This document shows, piece by piece, positions 16,011 to 22,594 of a stretch of 31,040 nt of DNA. Under the pieces are notes generated by a model. That model had not been told where the DNA came from. It was given only the letters and a program-made list of their open reading frames with translations, and ran no database searches. The stretch's first letter is position 1. The number at the start of each line of letters is the position of its first letter. The stretch comes from CAYOZL01 sp964408435 (GTDB lineage Bacteria > Bdellovibrionota_C > UBA2361 > SZUA-149 > CAYOZL01). The stretch is taken from positions 1-31,040 of the forward strand of contig CAYOZL010000026.1 in NCBI GenBank assembly GCA_964408435.1, read 5' to 3'. The translations under genes were made by a program, and so were the position numbers.

Positions 16011-16521
16011 ATTAAAGGAAATAGCTAAGTTTTTAGTTTGTGCTCCTGCATTTTCTCAAAGAAATATTACTTCTATTGGTTTAGTGGTAATTTTCTTCTT
16101 AGTCTATGTAATGGCAGGAGGTAAGGTTACAACATCTTTACCTAAAATGCCTTCAAGTAAATCTGCATTTGGGGTTCCAGTTAAGAAGACTAATAGTGCG
16201 TTTAGTAATAAGTCTAGTAACAAACTTACTAACAATTTATCTAAGAGAGAATCGAAGTCAGTTCTTGGTGAGATACGCTCTGCAAAGAAAAATGATGTAG
16301 ATTCTAAAAGAGCTAAGATAGGAAGTCTTTTTACTGATGACGAGAGAAAAGATTTAGAAAAACAAGAAATAGATCAAGATGGTCTTGTGAAAGGACATAA
16401 GTTTGTAAATAGAAAAGAAAAAAGAATACTAGAGAAATCGCAAAGAAAAGAATCAGATTCTTTATCTTTAATTGAACAAAGACTTAAATCTAGGAATCAT
16501 ACTTTTTTATTAGATCAATAG
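16000..16521 (+). CDS. Single-pass membrane protein with basic tail, T4SS operon
   Basis: I place the start at the ATG at 16000, because GAGGAG lies about 10 bases ahead. A GTG at 15976 in the same frame would also be possible but lacks a site. The 173-aa product has a short cytoplasmic N-terminus (FLVCAPAFSQRN), one membrane helix (about 24-42) and a hydrophilic remainder rich in Lys, Ser, Arg and Asn, with no obvious domain. It overlaps the previous lipoprotein gene by 11 bp, which suggests translational coupling. No family recognised. Possibly a small inner-membrane component. Confidence 0.7.
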   Translation: MNGKLKEIAKFLVCAPAFSQRNITSIGLVVIFFLVYVMAGGKVTTSLPKMPSSKSAFGVPVKKTNSAFSNKSSNKLTNNLSKRESKSVLGEIRSAKKNDVDSKRAKIGSLFTDDERKDLEKQEIDQDGLVKGHKFVNRKEKRILEKSQRKESDSLSLIEQRLKSRNHTFLLDQ

Positions 16522-16537
16522 TAGAGTTGTTAAAAGC

Positions 16538-17164
16538 ATGGCAAATTTTGATATAGACATAGATGATGAAATCGAAGCACCACCTCTAGAAGGAGTAGGT
16601 GAAACAGGTGCAGAGATTGTAGAAGAGGGTGAAGAGGTAAGATACTACTTTTATCCTACTTGGAGATCTCAATTGATGTATATTTTATTATTTATTGTAC
16701 TATGTATTTTAACAGTAGTTGTCTCAAGATATGTCCCAGCTTTAGTAGTAGCGGGCAGTTTATTCAGCATTGGTAAGACAACACTTTACTTGTATTTACC
16801 GATACTTACCTTAATTCCTGGCGCAGTCTTAGGTAAAATCCTGATTAATATGTATGACGCCAAGTATATAATTGATGATCATGGTGTTGAAGCTCAAATA
16901 GGTTTAGTTTCTTTTAATTTAAGACAACCGAAACTTAGATGGGAAGATATTAGAGGAGTGGAGCCTAATCAAACAATCTGGGAAAGATTATTTGGAATAG
17001 GAAGTGTTTTAATTGGAAGTGCTATGACACAAGATGTGGAAGTAGTAATGGGTGGTGTTGCGAACCCAAGAGCTATTCAGCTTTTAATCTGTTCAGAAAG
17101 GGATAGAAAGCTAAAAGAGCTAAACACAACAGCAGCAAAGCATATGGTGACTTCGTCAGAATAG
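16538..17164 (+). CDS. Bacterial PH-domain (bPH2/YdbS-like) membrane protein
   Basis: The 208-aa protein has an acidic N-terminus (residues 1-33), two membrane helices (about 45-62 and 82-100) and a C-terminal domain (about 108-190). The pattern of that domain (AKYIIDDHGVEAQIGLVSF, then LRWEDIRGVEPNQTIWERLF, GIGSVLIGSA and a VANPRAIQLLI strand) is that of bacterial PH domains such as YdbS/YdbT. The Asp-Ile-Arg and Gly-Ser strand signatures are seen directly. bPH domain proteins are membrane-associated, and in Gram-positives are linked to export or stress; their role inside a T4SS operon is not established. It sits between the one-TM protein and the coiled-coil SH3b protein. Confidence 0.72.
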   Translation: MANFDIDIDDEIEAPPLEGVGETGAEIVEEGEEVRYYFYPTWRSQLMYILLFIVLCILTVVVSRYVPALVVAGSLFSIGKTTLYLYLPILTLIPGAVLGKILINMYDAKYIIDDHGVEAQIGLVSFNLRQPKLRWEDIRGVEPNQTIWERLFGIGSVLIGSAMTQDVEVVMGGVANPRAIQLLICSERDRKLKELNTTAAKHMVTSSE

Positions 17165-17212
17165 ACCCAAGATAGACGTTTAGCTGTAGGTTTTATAATA
17201 CTAAGGAAGGTT

Positions 17213-18775
17213 TTGAAGAAGAGTTTTTTACATTCATATATAATCTCTACATTCTCGGCAATATTTTTGCTGTTTAGTCCAAGCTATGCTCAATCTGAAG
17301 CAAGAGGCTTGTTGAAAAATTTAGATAGTGACTATGTGGCTAAAAATTATACAGCTCAGAATAAAGTAATGAAAAAACAGCAAGATGTATTAATTGCTGA
17401 AATCTTGAAATTAAAAAAACAATTAAAAGAAAAAAAATTAAATGAGAACTCTATTAGAGTAGATAGTAGTGAATTAGATTTAACTAAAAAAAGATACGAA
17501 GCTCTTAAAAAAGCATTAATTGATACTAAAAGTAAAAACTCTGAGTTAGCTTCTGCCTCAGATTCTCTTAAAGTACAGAATGCTTCTTTAAGTAAAAGTT
17601 TAAAAGTAGAAAAGGCTAACTCAACACAGTTGTTGAAAAAATTAGAAGTTTTACTAAGTAGGGTAGAAAATGTAGAGCAGGGATATTCTAAAAAATTAAA
17701 ATCAAGTAATAAAAATTACGAGAAGAAAATAGAAATATATAAGGCAGAACTACTAAATAAGCAGAATAAAATTGTTAGTAATGGAGCTGAAAAAGATTTA
17801 GTTAGTAAAAAATTAATAGATTCAAATCAACAAGTAGAAATGCTTGAAAAGAAATATGAAGCTCTTAAAAAAGCATTAGAATCTACTTCAGAAAGAGCAA
17901 ATGATTCAAGTCAAAAAAATAAAAAGTTAAATAGTAGTGTTCAGAGTTTAGAAAAAGAAATTAAGCTTTCTAAACAAGAAGTTAGTGAATTAAAATCAAC
18001 TAGGACTGAATTGGCAAAATTAAAAATTGATTTTGAAAGTGCTAAATCTGAGATAGCGCAAAGAAAAAGTTACTCTGAAAATTTAAATCAAGAGATAACT
18101 AAATTAAAAGAAATAAAAAAAGAATATATAATTTTGAAAAATGAAAATATGCTAAAAAATTCTGAACCTGGTTTATCTATTAACCGGACTAAGAATAGCA
18201 ACCAGAGAGTAGGTAAAAGTCTTGATAGTAGTGTTAATCAAAACAGTGTTGACCGAAAAAAGTATGAAGAAACAAGACTAGCTTTCGAACAAGCTCAAAA
18301 AGACTTAGAAGGTTACACTAGAGCTGATGATGGTTTTAGTAATAGTAAGGAAAGCATATTAACAATAACAGGTTCAAAAGTTAATCTAAGAAATGGGCCA
18401 GGGTTAAAGCATTCCCCAATAATGCAAATATCTAAAGGTGCAAAATTAACCATAGAAGCTAAAGAAGGTGAGTGGTATAGAGTTTATACTCCTACAGGTT
18501 CTAGAGCGTATGTTCATCAAGATGTAGTCGAGATTGGACATAAGCAAGCAGCAAAGAAGGTAATTCGAAAGAGCAAGAAGCTTATTCCATTTGGTTCAGT
18601 AAAAGTTGCAGGCAGAAGTAGTGGGAGAAACGCAGGGAGAGCGGTTCCTAGTAAAGTCGGAACTAGGTCTAGAAGAAAAGTTGAAAATAAAACAGTGTCT
18701 ACTGAAGCCGTGTCTACTGAGGAACTTGCAATCAAAAAACTAAGAACTGCAATGGGATTAGGAGGCGCTAAGTAA
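17213..18775 (+). CDS. Exported coiled-coil protein with SH3b domain
   Basis: A 520-aa protein starting at TTG, with AAGGAAGG just upstream and a signal peptide ending at SYAQ (about residue 27) that supports this start. Residues 45-370 are Lys/Glu/Ser/Leu-rich heptad coiled coil. A segment YEALKKAL recurs 120 residues apart, encoded by an identical 21-base stretch at 17498 and 17858. Residues about 380-444 form an SH3b domain (ILTITGSKVNLRNGPG, GEWYRVYTP and AYVHQDVVE). A basic Arg/Ser tail follows. SH3b domains bind cell-wall components. Its stop overlaps the start of the M23 peptidase gene (TAATG), so the pair is probably coexpressed and acts on peptidoglycan for T4SS insertion. Confidence 0.8.
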   Translation: MKKSFLHSYIISTFSAIFLLFSPSYAQSEARGLLKNLDSDYVAKNYTAQNKVMKKQQDVLIAEILKLKKQLKEKKLNENSIRVDSSELDLTKKRYEALKKALIDTKSKNSELASASDSLKVQNASLSKSLKVEKANSTQLLKKLEVLLSRVENVEQGYSKKLKSSNKNYEKKIEIYKAELLNKQNKIVSNGAEKDLVSKKLIDSNQQVEMLEKKYEALKKALESTSERANDSSQKNKKLNSSVQSLEKEIKLSKQEVSELKSTRTELAKLKIDFESAKSEIAQRKSYSENLNQEITKLKEIKKEYIILKNENMLKNSEPGLSINRTKNSNQRVGKSLDSSVNQNSVDRKKYEETRLAFEQAQKDLEGYTRADDGFSNSKESILTITGSKVNLRNGPGLKHSPIMQISKGAKLTIEAKEGEWYRVYTPTGSRAYVHQDVVEIGHKQAAKKVIRKSKKLIPFGSVKVAGRSSGRNAGRAVPSKVGTRSRRKVENKTVSTEAVSTEELAIKKLRTAMGLGGAK

Positions 18776-19248
18776 TGAAAAAAATTCTTTTTGCACTACT
18801 TATACTCTTTCCTCTAAATGCAGTAGCAGAGTCTACTTTAGCTTTCGTTTTTCCAATAGTTTCTCCAAGGCTCTCTAGTAAATTTGGAGCAAGAAATCAT
18901 CCTGTATACAAAAGAAAAATACATCATAATGGACTAGATTTAGCGGTGCCAGCCAATTCTCATGTTAGAGCAGTAGCAAGTGGTAAAGTAATATTTGCAG
19001 CTACACATGGGGGTTATGGAAGTCTAATCACTATTCTACATAAAGATGGAGCTAGTTCCATGTATGCACATTTAAAAAAGATAAAAGTAGAAGTTGGAGA
19101 TGTAGTTAAATCAGGACAGTTAATTGGTTTGGTTGGTAAAACTGGCACAGCAACTGGTAATCATTTACATTTCGAATGGAGAGAGGATGGCAAACCGGTA
19201 GATCCTCTAAAAATATTTCCTAATATCGCTAAAAAGGCCCAAGGTTAG
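18775..19248 (+). CDS. M23-family (LytM-like) peptidoglycan endopeptidase
   Basis: The 157-aa product has a signal peptide (hydrophobic 4-18) and a compact M23 domain. It has the zinc motifs H-x3-D (His51-Asp55 in HNGLD) and H-x-H (His130-Leu-His132 in GNHLHF), plus the MYAHL histidine (His99). All ligands are present, so it should be an active endopeptidase (LytM or EnvC/NlpD type) cutting peptide cross-links in the periplasm. It is the last gene of the operon, and its ATG overlaps the stop of the coiled-coil SH3b gene. Dedicated hydrolases (for example VirB1) open the wall for T4SS; this would replace such an enzyme by a different family. Confidence 0.88.
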   Translation: MKKILFALLILFPLNAVAESTLAFVFPIVSPRLSSKFGARNHPVYKRKIHHNGLDLAVPANSHVRAVASGKVIFAATHGGYGSLITILHKDGASSMYAHLKKIKVEVGDVVKSGQLIGLVGKTGTATGNHLHFEWREDGKPVDPLKIFPNIAKKAQG

Positions 19249-19288
19249 ATATAAACAGGATAATTAATCAGGGTTAAACAAAAAACTT

Positions 19289-20221
19289 TTAGTTAATAGT
19301 ATAACTTGCTTTTCTTTCAACCGGGAATCTATCTTTTTGTTCTGCAATTAACTGAGTTAAATCATTCCCTTCTTTAATATATTGTTTAGCGTAAAGAAGG
19401 TAATCTTTAGAAGAAAATATGTCAGTTAAAATATTAGAATCCTCTCCGAATTTAGCGATAACGTTCATTAAATAATGGATGCTAGCTACTGCATCTTTAT
19501 TTGCCTCACTCCCATGTATTGATTGATACTTAGCACTGTTGCTTTTGATGTTTACAATAGTGGCAGCCCTTAAAGGAAGATTTCTAAGAAGCTTAATTTC
19601 TTCAGTATTTAATTTATATTTTTTTAAAGAGTCTAAATTCTCAATAACAAATTTATTATTTTCAAAAATTATATTAGCTGACTCTCCTGAATTAAAAAGG
19701 ACTGCTCCATCAAGCTCAAGATTTAAATTAGTTTTTTGTTTGCTTAGAATATTTGTAATTTCACTAACTAAGGTGTCTATTACTTTAAACTTATCTTGAT
19801 TTTTTATAGTGGTACTAACTTCATTAACAACAATATTTTCAAAAGAAGTAATATTTTTTTTGTCGCTAACACTTTTAATATTTAAGTCATTAATAACAAT
19901 ATCAACTTCTGTGAAATCGTAGTTTTTTGATAATAATGAAACTTTGCCAATTTTAAATAGAAACTTTTCTTCGTTTGAAAATAGGGATTTATTATTAAAT
20001 GAGAAGATAGTTTTTAAATCTTTAATAACAATAGATTTGCTAGAATTTACAGATACCTTTCCAATAGATGGATTTTGAGAACTTATGCCATAATTTTTAA
20101 GGTTTTTTGGAACATTGCTAAGCTTAGCTTCAAGAGAAGACTGTAGCAGAGAGTTTCCTATGAAGTATATGCCAACTGCAGATAAGAGTATTATAATTAG
20201 GAAGATAAAAAAGTTTTTCAT
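19289..20221 (-). CDS. Unrecognised membrane-anchored protein
   Basis: A 310-aa protein with an N-terminal membrane anchor (about residues 3-22), probably periplasmic for the rest. The body is Lys/Asn/Ile/Ser-rich with repeated short strands (GKVSVNSSKSIVIKDLKTIF, LLSKNYDFTEVDIVINDLN and FENIVVNEVSTTI). This gives an AsmA- or YdgA-like impression, but no diagnostic motif is seen. It is on the opposite strand from the T4SS operon, convergent with the M23 gene 40 bp away. It is divergent from the small two-helix gene at 20278 across 56 bp. Function unknown. Membership in the T4SS locus is uncertain because of its orientation. Confidence 0.65.
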   Translation of the reverse strand: MKNFFIFLIIILLSAVGIYFIGNSLLQSSLEAKLSNVPKNLKNYGISSQNPSIGKVSVNSSKSIVIKDLKTIFSFNNKSLFSNEEKFLFKIGKVSLLSKNYDFTEVDIVINDLNIKSVSDKKNITSFENIVVNEVSTTIKNQDKFKVIDTLVSEITNILSKQKTNLNLELDGAVLFNSGESANIIFENNKFVIENLDSLKKYKLNTEEIKLLRNLPLRAATIVNIKSNSAKYQSIHGSEANKDAVASIHYLMNVIAKFGEDSNILTDIFSSKDYLLYAKQYIKEGNDLTQLIAEQKDRFPVERKASYTIN

Positions 20222-20277
20222 TAATCTTTTATTATTATATTTATTATTAGAAACTTTTATAGCATTTTGTGTGATTA

Positions 20278-20484
20278 GTGGAAGAAAATACTGACCCCAT
20301 TATAGATTTAATTAGTAACTCCTTTGTGGCGATTAAGGGAGGAGTTGGGGATATTATAGTCGTTTTTCTATTGCTTATGGTTATTATTTGTTTGATCAAA
20401 AAACGAGTTAAAATGGCAACGGGGTTTTTTGTTCTGATGCTAGGTTCAGTCTTTATTAGAGTTCTTATTTTGAATCTTTTCTAA
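20278..20484 (+). CDS. Small two-helix membrane protein, TraA/VirB2 pilin-like candidate
   Basis: A 68-aa reading frame whose first usable start is the GTG at 20278; an in-frame TGA at 20272 rules out a longer form. There is no clear Shine-Dalgarno, so translation is not assured. The product has two membrane helices (about 22-40 and 46-66) separated by a short basic loop (KKRVKMA). Mature F pilin has the same topology, a cytoplasmic loop with K-x-V-K and a following Gly-Phe, and a similar length. It lacks the long leader of F prepilin, which argues against the match. It lies just beyond the T4SS operon and before purC, where no pilin is otherwise seen. Confidence 0.45.
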   Translation: MEENTDPIIDLISNSFVAIKGGVGDIIVVFLLLMVIICLIKKRVKMATGFFVLMLGSVFIRVLILNLF

Positions 20485-20494
20485 CGCACAAAGT

Positions 20495-20544
20495 TCTCAG
20501 AGTTAGCGTGCTGAAGGCATTTTGCTTTAGCAAAATAGCTGAGA
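20495..20544. repeat. Compound palindromic element between the pilin-like gene and purC
   Basis: An outer 6-bp inverted repeat TCTCAG (20495-20500) and CTGAGA (20539-20544) encloses a perfect 7-bp hairpin ATTTTGC (20519-20525) and GCAAAAT (20530-20536) with a TTTA loop. Neither strand has a T run after it, so it is not a standard terminator, although its position between convergent genes would suit one. Its flanks (ACGCACAAAG and ACACAGAG) recall dispersed intergenic palindromes, but repetition cannot be shown from one copy. Confidence 0.45.
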
Positions 20545-20575
20545 GACACAGAGATAAAATACGAAGAGAAAAATA

Positions 20576-21526
20576 TTAGCTTATTGCTGTGATTATTTGT
20601 TCTGTCGTAATTTCTTTTGCAGGAATAAAAGTTTCACCGGTAATTTTTTCATAAACTTCAATGTATCTAATTGCAGTTTTTGCTTTAAATTCATCGCTTA
20701 ATGTAGGTATTTCACCATCCCCCATAAAGCCCATTTTAATAAGTTCTCTTCTAACGAATTCTTTATCTAACATTTCAGGGTCTTGATTTGAGTCGAATCT
20801 TTCTTGGTAGTTTTCTTTTAGCCAGTATCTAGAAGAATCTGGGGTGTGGATTTCATCTGCTAGGGTTAGTTCTCCAGTTTTAATATCTAGTCCAAATTCA
20901 TATTTAGTATCTACTAGTATAAAGCCTTTTTTTTCTGCTTCAAGAGTTCCAAATTTGAATAATTCTAGAGCTTTTGTTCTTACATTTTCCCAAAGTTCTT
21001 TACTTACTATATTTCTTTTAATTATTTCTTCTTCAGAAATAGGTATGTCGTGATTACCTTTTTCTTCTTTAGTGCTTGGAGTAACTATTAGTTCGGACAA
21101 TTTTTGTGATTTTTTCATTCCACTAGGAAGTTTAACTCCTGAGATATCCCTACTTGCCTCGTAGTCTCTATAGGCAGAGCCAGCAAGGTAGCCTCTAACA
21201 ACAACTTCAATAGGCAATATTTTAACTTCTTTTGCATGCATCACATTTGGATGAGGATAGCTTATGATGTGGTTAGGAAGGATATGTGCAGTCTTATCAA
21301 ACCAGAATTTGGCCATTTGGGTTAAAACTTGTCCTTTAAAAGGAATGGTGGTTAGGATTACATCGAAGGCGCTTAATCTATCAGTAGCGATTAAAAGTCT
21401 AGTACTGTCATTTAAGACATAACAATCTCTTACTTTTCCTTCTATCTTATTTGATTTTGGTATGTCTAAATCTATTGATTTAATAGTTTTATTTATCTGT
21501 TCTATCGCTGTTTGTTCTGAAACCAT
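20576..21526 (-). CDS. purC: Phosphoribosylaminoimidazole-succinocarboxamide synthase
   Basis: The 316-aa product is SAICAR synthetase, which uses ATP to join CAIR and aspartate in the purine pathway. It shows the family signatures in order: GKVRDCYVL near residue 30, ATDRLSAFDV near residue 47, then VVVRGYLAGSAYRDY near residue 107, VDTKYEFGLD around 200, and DEIHTPDSSRYW around 220. Length and order fit the single-domain long class of PurC. Cytoplasmic. It is a lone minus-strand gene between the T4SS region and the sigma-factor gene. The hairpin terminator upstream of it belongs to the sigma gene, so purC should have its own promoter. Confidence 0.95.
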   Translation of the reverse strand: MVSEQTAIEQINKTIKSIDLDIPKSNKIEGKVRDCYVLNDSTRLLIATDRLSAFDVILTTIPFKGQVLTQMAKFWFDKTAHILPNHIISYPHPNVMHAKEVKILPIEVVVRGYLAGSAYRDYEASRDISGVKLPSGMKKSQKLSELIVTPSTKEEKGNHDIPISEEEIIKRNIVSKELWENVRTKALELFKFGTLEAEKKGFILVDTKYEFGLDIKTGELTLADEIHTPDSSRYWLKENYQERFDSNQDPEMLDKEFVRRELIKMGFMGDGEIPTLSDEFKAKTAIRYIEVYEKITGETFIPAKEITTEQIITAIS

Positions 21527-21551
21527 GTAGCGAATATAGACTAGCTGAGCA

Positions 21552-21582
21552 GAAAAAAAAAGTCAGGTCTTTCGACCTGACT
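21552..21582 (-). terminator. Rho-independent terminator of the sigma-factor gene
   Basis: A perfect 9-bp stem (AGTCAGGTC at 21561-21569 with GACCTGACT at 21574-21582, loop TTTC) is followed on the minus strand by nine T residues (21553-21561 as A on the plus strand). It lies 54 bases after the stop of the sigma-factor gene and 25 bases before purC, so it separates the two transcripts. Confidence 0.9.
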
Positions 21583-21636
21583 GAAAGGAATATTAAAGGA
21601 ATTGATGTTAAATAGTTTTTAACGGCAATTTAAGAA

Positions 21637-22383
21637 TTAAGCAGCTTTTTGAATTTTTCTAGCTCTTCCTTCATCCTTAGTATGCTCGTTGTAAAATCTT
21701 TGAAGCTTCTTTCTAAGCATTAATCTTGACCTGTGTAGTCTAGACTTAACAGCTGGAACACTAAGATTTAAAATGTTTCCAACTTCTTTGTTTGAAAGTC
21801 CGTCAATGTCTCTTAGAACAAAAACCGCTCTATACTCTTCAGGTAATTTCGCAATTGCAGATTCTAAAGTAACTCTAATTTGGTTGTTCATGCTAACATG
21901 GTCACCTCTATTACCTAACTTTATTTCTCCATTTATAGCTTTCTCTTGTAAGAAAGGAGCCAAGTCATCCATAGCAATTGCTTGTTCTTGCTTGTTTTTT
22001 CTCAACTTCATAAATGATGCATTACAAGTAATTCTATATAACCAGCTAGAGAATTTTGCTTTACCTTGAAAGCTATCTGCCTTTTTATATATTGTTATAA
22101 AAACATCTTGTAGAACTTCTTCTGCATCTTCAGTGTTTTTAGTTAGTCTTAGAGCTAAGCTATGAACCTTTGATTCATATTTTCTAACTAACTGCTCAAA
22201 ACTATTTTTACAACCTTTTTGAAATTTGTTTAGTAGCTCAATATCTGTTATTTCTTCAGTCTTAGTTTTTCTAGTGCTTACTTTTCTAGTAGTAGCTGTT
22301 TTCTTACTGATTGTTTTTTTTGCTACTGTGTTCTTAGTGCTTGTTTTCTTCCCTGTGTTTGTTTTTTTAATTGTCTTTTTCAT
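21637..22383 (-). CDS. RNA polymerase sigma factor of ECF/sigma-70 type with Lys/Thr-rich N-terminal tail
   Basis: The 248-aa protein has a typical ECF core. Region 2 is at about 49-118, with LTKNTEDAEEVLQDVFITIY and KFSSWLYRITCNASFMKLRK. Region 4 is at about 172-225, with LPEEYRAVFVLRDIDGLSNK and the helix-turn-helix EVGNILNLSVPAVKSRLHRS. It redirects RNA polymerase to a set of promoters. The first 42 residues are an unusual run of repeated KKT-type units, far more basic than standard ECF N-termini. No anti-sigma gene with a membrane helix is adjacent: downstream is purC and upstream a divergent glycosyltransferase. Target genes are not visible. It has its own terminator. Confidence 0.88.
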   Translation of the reverse strand: MKKTIKKTNTGKKTSTKNTVAKKTISKKTATTRKVSTRKTKTEEITDIELLNKFQKGCKNSFEQLVRKYESKVHSLALRLTKNTEDAEEVLQDVFITIYKKADSFQGKAKFSSWLYRITCNASFMKLRKNKQEQAIAMDDLAPFLQEKAINGEIKLGNRGDHVSMNNQIRVTLESAIAKLPEEYRAVFVLRDIDGLSNKEVGNILNLSVPAVKSRLHRSRLMLRKKLQRFYNEHTKDEGRARKIQKAA

Positions 22384-22594
22384 TTTTCATCCCTATAAAA
22401 TTTTGTTCTCAACAACGTGAAAACCATGGTAGCGAAAACTTTAGGCCTGTTTGTCATAGTTTTGTAATAAGAATGAAACACTTTAATGAAAGGCTAATAG
22501 CTTGATATTATTAGAGAAAAAAGAGTTATTGGTGGGCTTTATATAAATTTTTCACAATGTTGTATGTTTTTCAGCTCTATAGAAGAAAAGACTA

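Noticed and set aside
19249..19288. Possible terminator between the convergent M23 and reverse-strand genes
   Set aside because: Only short A/T pairings such as AAAACTTTT are found; no stable stem with a T run.
2611..20484. Integrative conjugative element or plasmid
   Set aside because: No relaxase, integrase, partition or replication gene, no attachment-site repeats, and base use matches the flanking housekeeping genes by eye.
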